A DNA stretch of 63,037 nucleotides from Anaeramoeba ignava (GCA_028826165.1 JAPDFW010000091.1:222501-285537), one strand, 5' to 3'; shown: positions 11,701-22,847, counted from the stretch's first letter. The notes: generated by a model not told the origin, from the sequence alone. A program made the numbers and translations.

Positions 11701-14700
11701 TACAAACTTGAGCAATTATCGAATTTACAACGAACAACACGAACATTAACAACAACAGGAAACAGACCTGATCTTGAGGCAATAATGTCAGAAGAGCCAA
11801 ATGAGAATGAAAAAGAGAAGAACAATGAAATACGAAAGCCAACAGAAACAGCATTTAAACCAACAGAAACAACATTTAAACCAACAATACCAACATTTAA
11901 ACCAACAGAAACAACATTTAAACCAAATGAATCATTTAAACCAACAACACCAACATTTAAATCAACAACACCAACATTTAAACCAAATGAACCATTTAAA
12001 CCAAATGAACCATTTAAACCAAATGAAACATTTAAACCAACAACACCAACATTTAAATCAACAACACCAACATTTAAATCAAATGAATCATTTAAAAATG
12101 AACCATTTAAAACTGAACCAATTAAAAATCAACCATTTAAAACTGAACCAATTAAAAATCAACCATTTAAAACTGAATCAATTAAACCAAAACCACCAAC
12201 ATTCAAATCAACACAACCTATACAACAATTTATACCCCAACAGCAAACAAGACCACCAAGACCACAAAATCCTATTCCAAACAAACAAAATCCTATTCCA
12301 AACAAACAAAATCCTATTCCAAACAAACAAAATCTTATTCCAAACAAACAAAATCTTATTCCAAACAAACAAAATCTTATCCCAAACAAACAAAATCCTA
12401 TTCCAAACAAACAAAATCTTATCCCAAACAAACAAAAAACACCCCAAAAAGATGGATACGCATTTACCGCATTGGAAAGTAATAGACCCCGATTGCAGAA
12501 ACTCAAAGGAGGTCGTGCAATCCGAGGAAGAAAACCTCCAACAAAGAAAAAAGTTTCCGATTTGAAAAATATCAATGATATCAAGGAATCAATTCTCACA
12601 TCAACAGCATCGCCGTTGATTTCAAAACTGCATGAAATTTCGTCACAGAAACCGCAAGTCGTGAAGGATGAAGTGACGATCAAGAAGGAAATGGAGATCA
12701 TCAAAAAAATGACTGTTCGAGTATTTTTTGTTGATGGATCTTTTAAAACAGTTCCGTTGATGGAAACTGATACAATTGGAGATCTTCGCGACACGGCGAT
12801 AAAGAAAGCAAGACTAGCAAATACAGAGGATTTTGTGATGGTTGAGAAGAAGGGAACGCAAGAAAGAATTTTGGACTGGAAACTAAACGCATTTTTTGTG
12901 CGAAATAATTGGGAATCTCAAGATGATAATTTTTGCCGATTTGTGTTTAAAAGTCGAGCTCAAGTTCAGGAGAAAAACGTGATGACGGATGAGAACAAGA
13001 TGCTCGCGAAAATTTATTTTGAGGATGGATCTTATAAAACAATCAAAGTGGATAAGGAGATTACATGTCTCGATACAGTCACGACAATATGCAAAAAAAT
13101 CCGATTGATCAACGCTATTGATGAATTTGGTCTCTTTGAAAAAAGAGGCGAAAATGAGCCCCGTCTGTGCGAAGATGATGAGCGCGTGATGTTCTTGATA
13201 AAGGACTGGGAGCTCAAGTCTATTAATGCTCGACTTGTGTTTAAAGACAATGGAATGTCAAAAATTGCCGATGAAAAAGTGCTTTTTAACGGCATATATG
13301 TTTCCGTTGAAAAGGCTCAACAGCTCAAGAAAGAGCTCGGCGATTCTGGCTTGGGTCATCTCCAGGAAATTGCTCCTATGGAAGAGCCCCAGCAGACCGA
13401 GCAAGAGTATAAATCTGTTGAGAATACAAAAGAAAAGGATAATCCAAAAGAAAAGAAAAAAGATGGAAAAATGAAAAGATTTACTCGAATTTTCACGTTT
13501 AAAAAGAAAAAGAAAGGCGGCGATTCAGAAAACACAAGTTCTCCTCTAAATCAAGAGAAATCAAGTGATTCCACTGAGAAATCCAATTCAAACTCAGGTC
13601 AATATGCTGTTACTTCAATTGCTGGTGATAAAACTGGTCTGGTTCAAATGTTCAGTGATTCTTCTTCTGAATGGTCGCAAATTTATCTCTGTCTCCGTGG
13701 AAATCGGATATATTATTTTGCTGATTTGGATACAAAACAAGCAACTGGAAATATTAGTTTGTTGAATGCTGTTGTTAGTGAAGGAAGTCCTGCAAAATCA
13801 AAGAAGAGTAATGCTTTTTCAATTGTAACAATGACTAATGAATGTTTTTATTTTGCTTGTTCCAAACCTGAGGAGATGAGTTCATGGAAAACGTAAAAAT
13901 ATTTTTGAATCAATTTGAATTGAATTTAATTAAATATTGATTTTATTTGAATTTATTTTATTTGAATTGAATTAAATTGAATTGAATTGAATTGAATTTA
14001 TTTGAATTTATTTGAATTAAATATTGAATTGAATATTAAATTGATTTTATTTAAATTGAATTAAATTGAATTAAATTGAATTAAATTAAATTGATTTGAA
14101 TTGAATATTGAATTGAATATTGAATTGAATTAAATTGATTTGAATTGAATATTGAATTGAATATTGAATTGAATTAAATTGATTTGATTTGAATATTGAA
14201 TTGAATTGATTTGAATTAAATTGAATTGAATTGAATTGAATTGAATTGAATTGAATTGAATTGAATTGAATTGAATTGAATTGAATTGATTTGAATTGAA
14301 TTGAATTGAATTGAATTGATTTGAATTGAATATTGAATTGAATTGAATTGGATTGATTTGAATTGATTTGAATTGAATTGAATTGGATTGATTTTATTTA
14401 AATTAAATTGAATATTGAATTAAATATTGAATTGAATATTTGAATTAAATATTGAATTGAATTTAATTGGATTCATTTGAATTGAATTGAATTGGATTGA
14501 TTTTATTTGAATTAAATATTGAATTAAATATTGAATTAAATATTGAATTAAATTGAATTGAATTGAATTAAATTGAATTAAATTGAATTCATTTTATTTG
14601 ATTTTATTTTATTTGAATTGAATTGATTTTATTTGAATTGATTTTATTTGAATTGATTTTATTTGAATTTATTTGGATTGATTTTAATTTAATTAAATTG

Positions 14701-15973
14701 ATTTTAATTGAATTTGAATTTATTTTAATTGAATTGAATTGAATTGAATTTATTTGAATTAAATTGAATTAAATTGAATTGAATTTATTTGAATTAAATT
14801 AAATTAAATATTGAATTGAATTAAATATTGAATTAAATTAAATTGATTTTATTTGAATTAAATTTATTTGAATTGAATTGAATTTATTTAAATTGAATTG
14901 ATTTGAATTGAATTGAATTAAATTGAATTGAATTGAATTAAATTCATTTTATTTGAATTAAATTGAATTAAATTGTATTGAATTAAATATTGAATTAAAT
15001 TGATTTGAATTGAATTGAATTGAATTGAATTAAATTGAATATTGAATTGAATTTATTTGATTTTATTTGAATTAAATATTGAATTGAATTGATTTTATTT
15101 AAATTGATTTTATTTAAATTCATTTTATTTAAATTCATTTTATTTGAATGGAAAATAAACAGAGAAATTCAAAGCAGAATCATCACAACAGGAGCACAAA
15201 GAGATCCACGAAAAGCCTTAGCACAAGCATTAATGAGACAACAATCACAAGGAACATTAGGAATCAAAAACAAAATAAACCTACAGAAAAAAAACACAGA
15301 AATGCAAATCAGAACATTTGTCAACTGGATAAACCATTATACATCCCAAATAGACCCATCAAAAAAAATACAAAATCTTGATAAAGATTTATCTGATGGA
15401 ACAATATTATGCTCATTAGCAGAGAAAATCACAGATAAGAAAGTAGGAAGATACCACGCAAATCCAGGCTCACTACTCCATAAGATGGACAATCTAAGTC
15501 TCTTTTTCAAATTCCTTAAACAGGAAAATGTCAAACTTACATTTGTTTCTGAAGAAGATGTTCTTGATGGAAAAATCAAAAGTATTCTTGCCTTGATTTG
15601 GGCGCTTATCTACCAGCTCGACAACCAGAAAATCTCCCGCGGAGATCTTCTACAAAGCGTGCGCAATCGATCAGCGCAAATTCTCAAGGATAAAATCTAT
15701 ATCGAAAACTTCGATACTTCATTTCAATCAGGAGTAGTTTTTAATTCTCTTCTTTTTGCTTCGGATAATTCACTCACACAAAATAATCCACTGCCTCTAC
15801 TTACCCAGTCAAACGACGGATTCAATGAGAAGAATCTCGACCTCGCGTTTTCTGTGGCGGAAAAAGTCTTTTCTGTTCCTAGACTTCTTTCTCCTAAAGA
15901 CTTCTCAGAAAAACCTGATGAACGTTCTGTTATGACTTATTGTTTAATGTTAAAGAAATATTTGAAGTTTTAA
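8728..15973 (+). CDS. Giant RA-RA-PH-CH-CH cytoskeletal adaptor
   Basis: Proposed CDS join(8728..13892, 15163..15973): 5976 nt, 1991 residues, phase-2 junction giving SSWKTEIQSRI. Residues 1-~600 are disordered repeats: VTARIPSR (8845-8985), NQ tracts, and a twice-repeated RGRNLPRQKPTRSPPQPK block. An acidic YTEDYDKDY/NE tract (10300-10940), a helical segment (about 750-900), FKPT repeats (11850-12190) and KQNPIPN repeats (12270-12440) follow. Two ubiquitin-fold Ras-association-like domains come next (about 1328-1410 VRVFFVDGSFKT; 1428-1510 KIYFEDGSYKT). Then comes a PH domain (about 1627-1723). The second exon encodes two calponin-homology domains (about 1769-1875 and 1890-1988; FVNWINHY, DLSDGTILCSLAEKI), an actin-binding module. 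RA-PH is the MIG10/RIAM/Grb7-type module, so the protein probably links a small GTPase and membrane phosphoinositide to F-actin. No named ortholog is recognised. Confidence 0.85.
13893..15162 (+). repeat. Intron of RA-PH-CH gene, GAATTGAATT satellite
   Basis: A 1270-bp phase-2 GT..AG intron composed of GAATT/AAATT/TTGATT pentamer arrays. The PH domain ends exactly at the donor, and the actin-binding module begins about 46 codons after the acceptor, so the intron separates domain modules. Confidence 0.8.
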
Positions 15974-16438
15974 TTGTTTCTCTCCTTTCAAAATCAAAAT
16001 AATAATAATAATAATAATAATTATAATTATAATAATTATCTCAATATTTTCAATACAAATTAATTAAGATTCAATTGATTGAAAAATTTGTTGTTTTTGT
16101 TCTCTTCTTTTTTTTTTGCTTTTTTTTCTTTTTCTTTTTCTTTTAATTCAATTCAAAAAAATAAAAACAAAATTTAAAAAAAGATCATTTGAATAATCAG
16201 TGTTTTATTTCTTATTTCTTTTTTATTTCTTTCTTATTTATTTATTTTTAATTAATTCAAAATAAAAAAAAAAATTTTTTTTTAAATTAAAAAAAATTAA
16301 AAAAATTAAAAAAAATTAAAAATAAATCAAAATTACTTTTTCTTTTCTTCTTTTCTTCTTTTTATTAATTCAAAAATTAATTCAAAAATCAATTTATTTT
16401 TTTTTCTTAATAAAAAAATTGAAAAATTAAATTGAAAA
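15974..16438. other. Intergenic AT-rich region
   Basis: Spacer with an (AAT)n tract near 16000-16035 and poly-A/T runs. It probably holds the 3' UTR of the RA-PH-CH gene and the promoter of the acyl-CoA synthetase. Nothing else was seen. Confidence 0.5.
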
Positions 16439-18505
16439 ATGGGTCAAACAGAATCAACAAATAAACTAAACAGAGTTAAAGGTTATATTCCAGAAAAATA
16501 TCCAAGATTAATTGAAGAAAAAGATGGGAAAGTATCTTATTCAATCAAATACGAAGAAAATGGAGAAACAATGTATCGATCTCACATGGCAAAAGATGGA
16601 TTAATTGGGAATTGGAACAATTCAGTTCAAACTTTATATGAAAATTTAGAAGCAACAACAAAAACTTTCCCAGATCATCAACTATTTGGAACAAGAAAAT
16701 ATGATAAAAAAACACAAAAATATACTGATTATGAATGGAAAACTTTCAAGGAATTCAATGAGGAAAGAACTTATTTTGGAAGTGGATTAATCAATTATAA
16801 ATTGAAGAAAGATGACAGAATTGGAGTTTTTGCTAAAAATAGATATGAATGGGTTCTTGCTGAACATGCTGCTTATGCTTATTCTTTTCTTTTAGTTCCT
16901 TTATATCACACATTCGGTATTCCAAATACTCGCTATATCATCAATGATTCAGAAATCAAAACAATTATTACTGAAGCTAAATATCTTCCGAAACTCAGTC
17001 AAATTTCCAAAGACTGTCCAACATTGGAATCAATTATTCTTCTGAATGATCCTGAAAATGAACTGGAAGAAATTATGAAAGATAATAAAGATATTGAATC
17101 CTTAAAATCAGACAATATCAAGATTTTTCTTTTTGATGAAATTCTCGAATCGGGAAAGAAAAAACAGCATACGCATCAACCAAGCAAACCAGATGATCTT
17201 TGCTCATTGATTTACACAAGCGGAACAACTTCCCAACCCAAAGGTGTTTGCTACACACACAAAAACATGGTTGGAACTATCACAGGCTTTTATTACATGG
17301 GATACCCATTTTCAGACAACGAATCATATTACAGTTATCTTCCTTTGAGTCATGTATTCGAACGTTCTTTGATCAACTCAATGATTGCGCTTGGCTCTCG
17401 TGTTGGTTTTTTCAGTGGAGATAATACACGATTATTGGATGAACTTCAACTTGTTAAACCAACCATTTTCATTGGAGTTCCAAGAATATTTGCCAAAGTT
17501 TATGATAGTATCAAAGCAGGAATCAAGAAAAAAGGAATCTTTGCACAATATCTTTTCAACGTTGCATATGAAGCAAAGAAAAAAGCGATTGAGAATGGAG
17601 AATCATATGAATTATGGGATAAATTGGTTTTCAACAAAACAAAACAACTTCTTGGAGGAAAAATTGGAATACTCATTTCGGGAAGTGCTGCTCTATTGCC
17701 TTTGCACCAGGAATTCTTCAAGGTCATTATCGACCCGCATTTTGTTCAAGGCTGGGGACTAACAGAAACAGGGTCTGGAGGAACTGTTCAAATTTATGAA
17801 GATACTCGAAACATCGGATTGGTTGGTCCGCCTCTTTGTTGCAATGATATCAAGCTAGTGAGTGTTCCTGAACTCAATTACTCAGTCAATGATTTCCCCA
17901 ATCCAAGAGGTGAACTCGCAGTAAAAGGCCCAAATGTTTTCGAAGGTTATTACAATAAAAAAGAAGCAACAGATGAAGTTATGATTGATGGTTGGTTTCA
18001 TACTGGTGATATCGCAGAAGCTCTTCCAAACGGCTATTTCAAGATCGTCGACAGAAAAAAAAACATCTTCAAACTTTCTCAAGGCGAATATATTGCGCCT
18101 GATGTTCTTGAAGGCATTTATTCAAATTCTTCCTTTGTTATGCAAATTATGGTTTATGGAAATTCAAGTGAAAATTATTTGATTGGAGTTGTTGTTCCTG
18201 AAAAAGCTATTTTATTGAGCCATTTTAATGATGAAAGAAAAGAAAATGAAGATGATGATTCTTTTTTCTCCAGAATTTGTCAAGATCCTAAATTGAAAAA
18301 GTTGATTCTGGATGATATGGAAAGGCTTGGAAGAAGAGAAAACAGATTTGGATTTGAAATTGTTAGAAATTTTATTGTTGAACCAAATCCTTTTTCAGTT
18401 GAAAATGAAATGATGACAACAACAATGAAATTGAGAAGAAAAGCTATTGAGCAAAATTACAAAAAGCAACTTCAAGATTTATATTCACAAGGATTCGAAA
18501 ATTAA
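16439..18505 (+). CDS. Long-chain acyl-CoA synthetase (paralog 1)
   Basis: A single-exon 688-residue ANL-superfamily enzyme of usual eukaryotic ACSL length. It activates fatty acids via an acyl-AMP intermediate to acyl-CoA. Motifs: the P-loop-like LIYTSGTTSQPKG (from about residue 257), QGWGLTETGSGG (A5), DGWFHTGDI (about 517) and RKKNIFKLSQGEYIAP (hinge/FACS signature). The N-terminus is MGQTEST, matching the MGxxxS/T pattern for N-myristoylation, so membrane attachment by a myristoyl group is plausible; no N-terminal transmembrane helix is seen. A paralog lies at 36084-38141; long stretches around the AMP motif are identical at nucleotide level, implying recent duplication or gene conversion. 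Confidence 0.95.
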   Translation: MGQTESTNKLNRVKGYIPEKYPRLIEEKDGKVSYSIKYEENGETMYRSHMAKDGLIGNWNNSVQTLYENLEATTKTFPDHQLFGTRKYDKKTQKYTDYEWKTFKEFNEERTYFGSGLINYKLKKDDRIGVFAKNRYEWVLAEHAAYAYSFLLVPLYHTFGIPNTRYIINDSEIKTIITEAKYLPKLSQISKDCPTLESIILLNDPENELEEIMKDNKDIESLKSDNIKIFLFDEILESGKKKQHTHQPSKPDDLCSLIYTSGTTSQPKGVCYTHKNMVGTITGFYYMGYPFSDNESYYSYLPLSHVFERSLINSMIALGSRVGFFSGDNTRLLDELQLVKPTIFIGVPRIFAKVYDSIKAGIKKKGIFAQYLFNVAYEAKKKAIENGESYELWDKLVFNKTKQLLGGKIGILISGSAALLPLHQEFFKVIIDPHFVQGWGLTETGSGGTVQIYEDTRNIGLVGPPLCCNDIKLVSVPELNYSVNDFPNPRGELAVKGPNVFEGYYNKKEATDEVMIDGWFHTGDIAEALPNGYFKIVDRKKNIFKLSQGEYIAPDVLEGIYSNSSFVMQIMVYGNSSENYLIGVVVPEKAILLSHFNDERKENEDDDSFFSRICQDPKLKKLILDDMERLGRRENRFGFEIVRNFIVEPNPFSVENEMMTTTMKLRRKAIEQNYKKQLQDLYSQGFEN

Positions 18506-18615
18506 CTTGATTTTTTTTCTTTTTTTCTTTTTTTTCTTTTTTTATTCAAAAAAACCAAAAAAAATCAAAAAAAAAAAAATTTTTTTCAGATTTGTTTTGT
18601 TTTGTTTTGTTTTAT

Positions 18616-18660
18616 TGAAGGGATTTTCCCAGGAAAATCCTTCCAGCCTAATGCTGGCAT
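18616..18660 (+). other. Double hairpin element
   Basis: Two adjacent inverted repeats in a GC-richer patch: a 12-13 bp stem at 18616-18628 pairing with 18631-18642 (one bulged G), and CCAGC(CTAAT)GCTGG at 18642-18656. It follows the acyl-CoA synthetase by 110 bp and precedes the 174-bp repeats. It could be an RNA structural element; function unknown. Confidence 0.5.
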
Positions 18661-18680
18661 GAGAAAAAAAAAGTAAAAAA

Positions 18681-18854
18681 AGAAAACAAATGGAAGATAT
18701 CTTTCATTTGCTGAGTAGGAAGTGGGAGTTTGCACCATCTTCATCTCCCACTGGTTGAACAGGTGCTCGTGTGTATATCCATCTTCATCTTGTGTCGTCC
18801 TGTTCAACGCTCAAGCTCTTCCTTAAACCATCATCAAAGATGATGGAGTTGACC
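18681..18854 (+). ncRNA. Candidate structured ncRNA, copy 1 of perfect 174-bp repeat
   Basis: A 174-bp unit identical to 18922-19095, with no simple-sequence character and a GC content far above its flanks. Three perfect hairpins are visible: AGTGGGAG/CTCCCACT (18721-18728 with 18745-18752), GTTGAACAGG/CCTGTTCAAC (18754-18763 with 18799-18808) and CCATCATC/GATGATGG (18828-18835 with 18839-18846, AAA loop). TGGTTGAACAG matches a Pol III A-box consensus and GTTCAACGC a B-box consensus, about 50 nt apart; these may be chance. A T-rich tract follows. Strand is inferred from this and uncertain. No known RNA family was recognised. The minus-strand ORF across it is short and differs downstream between copies. 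Confidence 0.5.
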
Positions 18855-18921
18855 GTTTTCCTTAAAGAAAAACGAGAAAAAGAAAAAAAAAAAAAAAAAA
18901 ATTTTTTTTTAAAAAAGAAAA

Positions 18922-19095
18922 AGAAAACAAATGGAAGATATCTTTCATTTGCTGAGTAGGAAGTGGGAGTTTGCACCATCTTCATCTCCCACTGGTTGAA
19001 CAGGTGCTCGTGTGTATATCCATCTTCATCTTGTGTCGTCCTGTTCAACGCTCAAGCTCTTCCTTAAACCATCATCAAAGATGATGGAGTTGACC
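18922..19095 (+). ncRNA. Candidate structured ncRNA, copy 2 of perfect 174-bp repeat
   Basis: Identical over 174 bp to the copy 241 bp upstream. The 67 bp between copies is poly-A/T with a short GTTTTCCTTAAAG segment. Followed by ATTTTTCTTTTTT, a possible Pol III terminator. It lies 106 bp upstream of the EEP gene at 19202. Confidence 0.5.
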
Positions 19096-19201
19096 ATTTT
19101 TCTTTTTTATTAATGTAAAAAAGAAAAAAGAAAAGAAAAAAATAAATTTTTTTCAGATTATTTTCAAATCATTTTCTTTTCTTTTCTTTTAAAAAATAAT
19201 T

Positions 19202-20068
19202 ATGGAATCAAAATCAGAACCAAAAATATCAATTTTAACTTTTAATATTTTAGCACCTTGTTATAAAGAAATTCAAGAAGGAAGAAGAACAGAAAGTGAA
19301 TTCCCAGAAATTTGGGAAGAAAGAATGAATAAAGTGATTAAATTTGCAACAGAATCAAAACCAGATATAATTTGTCTTCAAGAAGTTTGGTTTGAAGAAA
19401 AATGTTTATCAATTATTGAAAAAAACAGTAAAAAATACAAGATGCTTAAATTACAAAGAATACAAAACAAAATGGATGGAATTGCAATTTTAGTGAATTC
19501 AGAAACTTTAGTAATCAAGAAATCATGGGAATTGGAATTTGTTGGTGCAGGAAATAGAGTTGCTCTTGGTTGCCTTGTTTCCTTAAAAGAAAATGAAAAA
19601 ATCCAATTTATTGTTGTTACAACTCATTTAGCTTTTCCTCATGATGAGAATTATTCCAAATTGAGACTTGAACAAATCAAAAAAACAATTAATTGGATGG
19701 AAAAACTTGATTCAAAAGAAATTCCATTGATTTTAACTGGAGATTTTAATGGATTTGAAGATAATGTTTTTGAATATGTTTTTTCACAAAATTTTCTTTG
19801 TTCTTTTAAAGAAGTTAATAATAGATTTCAAACTGTTACTCATTTTAATCATTTATCTCAAGAATTACCTGTTGATTTTATATTTTATCGAAATTATTCA
19901 GAATTAAAAGAAAAAGAATCAAAAGAAAATCAAAAAATTAAATTAATCCCAATTAAATCTAATGTTCTTCCAGAAAATATTAATGATGATAAATTTCCAA
20001 CTCAAAAAGATTATCAACTTTCAGATCATCGACCAATTAAATCATTTTTTAAATTTGATTTTTTTTAA
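19202..20068 (+). CDS. Endonuclease/exonuclease/phosphatase (EEP) family protein, copy 1
   Basis: A 288-residue single-exon protein covering a complete EEP (DNase I-like) fold. The N-terminal strand is ISILTFNILAPCYK. The metal-binding Glu is in ICLQEVW (about residues 58-64), TTHLAFPH follows, then the catalytic LTGDFNGFED (about 178-187), and the C-terminal SDHRP (about 274-278) carries the Asp-His pair. The family includes CCR4/nocturnin/Angel deadenylases, sphingomyelinases and inositol phosphatases; the NILAPCY motif leans towards the CCR4/Angel side, but substrate cannot be assigned. It has no signal peptide. A close paralog lies at 24991-25947. Confidence 0.88.
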   Translation: MESKSEPKISILTFNILAPCYKEIQEGRRTESEFPEIWEERMNKVIKFATESKPDIICLQEVWFEEKCLSIIEKNSKKYKMLKLQRIQNKMDGIAILVNSETLVIKKSWELEFVGAGNRVALGCLVSLKENEKIQFIVVTTHLAFPHDENYSKLRLEQIKKTINWMEKLDSKEIPLILTGDFNGFEDNVFEYVFSQNFLCSFKEVNNRFQTVTHFNHLSQELPVDFIFYRNYSELKEKESKENQKIKLIPIKSNVLPENINDDKFPTQKDYQLSDHRPIKSFFKFDFF

Positions 20069-20457
20069 AAACAAAAACAAATAAAAACAAAAACAAAAAC
20101 AAAAACAAAAACAAAAACAAAAACAAAAACAAAAACAGAAATAAAAAGGAAATTCTTTTAATTTTCATTTTTTGATTTTGAATTTGATTTTGGTTTTGAT
20201 TTTGAATTTGAATTTGGTTTTGAATTTGATTTTGAATTTGAATTTGATTTTGAATTTAATTTTAAATTTGATTTTGAATTTGATTTTGGTTTTGATTTTG
20301 AATTTGAATTTGATTTTGAATTTGATTTTGAATTTGAATTTGATTTTAAATTTGATTTTGAATTTGATTTTTTTTTTAAATTTGATTTTTGAATTTGAAT
20401 TTGAAGTTTTGATTTTGAATTTGAATTTTAAATTTGAATTTGAATTTTGAATTTTTT
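20069..20457. repeat. AAAAAC and GATTTTGAATTT arrays between convergent genes
   Basis: (AAAAAC)n at about 20070-20136, then TTTGAATTTGATTTTGG-type hexamers that continue seamlessly into the C-terminal repeats of the RCC1-BTB gene. ORFs here on either strand are by-products of the hexamer repeat. Confidence 0.75.
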
Positions 20458-22817
20458 TTAAATTTGATTTTGGTTTTTGATTTGATTTTGTTTTTTTGAT
20501 TTTGATTTTGATTTTGATTTTTGAATTTTGAATTTTGATTTTGGTTTTGGTTTTGGTTTTGAATTTGAATTTGAATTTGAATTTGGTTTTGGTTTTGATT
20601 TTGAATTTGAATTTGAATTTGGTTTTGAATTTGGTTTTGAATTTGAATTTGAATTTGAATTTGGTTTTGGTTTTGGTTTTGAATTTGAATTTGAATTTGA
20701 ATTTGAATTTGGTTTTGGTTTTGAATTTGAATTTGAATTTGGTTTTGGTTTTGATTTTGATATTGGTTTTGAATTTGATTTTGAATTTGAATTTGATTTT
20801 GAATTTGGTTTTGAATTTGAATTTGATTTTGATTTTGGTTTTGGTTTTGAATTTGAATTTGAATTTGATTTTGATTTTGATTTTGATTTTGATTTTGATT
20901 TTGATTTTGATTTTTGATTATTAAATTTGTTAATTAATAAATCCAATAAATTTGGATGTGTTTGATTTAATTGAAAATAATCAATTATTTTTTTTAATTT
21001 CTCGAATCATCCTTTGTGTAATTTGAATTTCATCTTTGATTTGATTTGAATAAATCCAATATTCAAATATTTGAAATGATTTATCACTTAATTCATTTTT
21101 ATCTGTAACTTTATTAGATTTATCATTTTTTATAGATAAAAACATTCTTCGATATAATTCACTTCTCATTATTAATATTAATTTAGGAAATTTATATTGT
21201 TTTTCTTTTCTTTCAATTATAAAATCTTTTTCATTTTCATTTTCATTTCCATAAATTCTTTTCATTATTTCTTCTATTGGAAAAAATAAATTAAATTCCT
21301 GTTCAATTTCAGAATATAATTTTGGATTTATTATTCTGTTTGAATAAATCATTTCAAATATTTGATTTGATTCTTTAATTGATTTTTTTGAAATAATTTC
21401 TCTAAGTTTTTCAATTTGATCCTCTTGTCCAATTATTGTTTGTAAAATTAATTTATGAGCTGAGATTATTTCTCCATTTTTTGTTTTAAATGAAATATCA
21501 CAAAATTCTTTTCTTCTAAATAGTTTTATCAAATCTTCTTCAAGATTAGAAAAAGGAGAAAGAAAAGGAGAATAATAAAGAAATGAATTATTATATCCAG
21601 AAGAAACATGATAATTAGAAATATCTTGATTAAATCTTAATTTAGGAAGTTTAATTTGAATTGGAATTAATTGATTGTTTATATCTCCAGTTCCTAATTC
21701 GCCAGATGAATTATAACCAAATCCTATTAATTTTTCATTTGAAGTTAAAATCAAAGTGTGTGCGTATCCAACAGAAAAATCAAGAATATTATCATCATTT
21801 TCAAATAAAGTTGATTTGATTTCAGTAAATTCGTAATTATTCTCAGTTTTCCCAATGCCTTTATGTTTGTAATTTCCACATGAATAAAGTTTTTTTTTTG
21901 GATTTTGATTTTCATTTTCATTTTCAATCAACATTATTGAATGATCGATTCCACATTGAATATCAATTATTTTGCCTTTTGGAATATTTTGGATTTTGGT
22001 TAATTTTTGGATTGTTTCTTCTTTTCTTGATTCTCCTAATCCAAGCTGGCCATTACCATTATCACCACATCCAAATAATTCTTGATTTGAATTTAAAAGA
22101 AAAACATGATCTGAAGAATTTCCTGAAAATATTTTAGAAACATTTTTCATCATTAAAATTGGTTTTTCTGTTTTTGGAAGTGTTTTAGAATCAAAACTAA
22201 GTTGATCATATCGATTTGAACCAATTCCATAAGCATTTTGATTTGAAGTTAATAAGTAAATTGAATTAGATCCAGAAACAATATCTTGAATTATTCTATC
22301 ATTTGTATCTTCAATTAATGATGAAATATTGATCAATTCATTTGGATTTTCTGGATTAATATCTTCTCCTTTGGCAAATACATTTCTTTCTTTTGTTAAA
22401 ATAGCTTCACTTCTCCAACCAACAGTTACTTTTTGAATATTTTCAATTTGGATTTTTTCAGGATTTTGTTTTGAATCTTTTAAGTATTCTATTGCTTTTC
22501 CATTTTTAAAAAGGAAAATTGTTCCAAAATTTCCTGATGAAATTTGTTTAATTTGTTTTTCATTTTCATTTTCATTTTCATTTTCATTTTCATTTTCATT
22601 TTCATTTTCATTTTCATTTTCATTTTCATTTTCTATTTTTATTTTCATTTTCATTTTCATTTTCATTTTCATTTTCATTTTCATTTTCATTTTCATTTTC
22701 ATTTTCATTTTCATTTTCATTTTCAAATTTAAATTGAATTGGTTTTGCTATTGAATCTGGTTTATTTTTGATAAGTTTTGGCTTTTCATTTTTACCAAAA
22801 AATAAAATTTCATTCAT
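20458..22817 (-). CDS. RCC1-BTB protein A, frame broken at two places
   Basis: On the minus strand, the start is at 22817 (MNEILFFGKN...). An expanded (GAAAAT)n asparagine-glutamate array (22555-22725) follows, then RCC1-type beta-propeller blades (GCGDNGNGQLGLG, GFGYNSSGELGTG). A BTB domain (KEFCDISFKTKNGE, AHKLIL) and a second BTB-like segment (KFPKLILIMRSELYRRMF) come next. Comparison with the intact neighbour (23038-24873) shows two breaks. One lies inside the GAAAAT array near 22635. The other is at an A8 run near 20990, after which the frame continues as the common NKFNNQ end plus ~130 residues of KSKSNSNSKPKP repeat ending at 20458. It is either a decaying paralog or a gene with homopolymer indels in the assembly. 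RCC1 propellers often bind GTPases or chromatin; the role here is unknown. Confidence 0.72.
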
Positions 22818-22847
22818 TTTTAAAAAGAAAAAAATGAAAAATGATTT

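Noticed and set aside
18754-18808. tRNA gene suggested by A- and B-box-like motifs
   Set aside because: No cloverleaf or acceptor stem can be formed; the motifs pair with each other as a single 10-bp stem.
18586-19048. Minus-strand ORFs through the 174-bp repeats as a protein gene
   Set aside because: They are short, begin at non-ATG codons, and run into poly-F from flanking T tracts; identity between copies stops at the repeat edge.
20528-20924. ORFs encoding FEFGFGFE / LVLNLN or HFHFHF repeats opposite coding arrays
   Set aside because: Hexamer arrays are open in several frames on both strands; these are shadows of the KSKS/NE repeats or of non-coding arrays.
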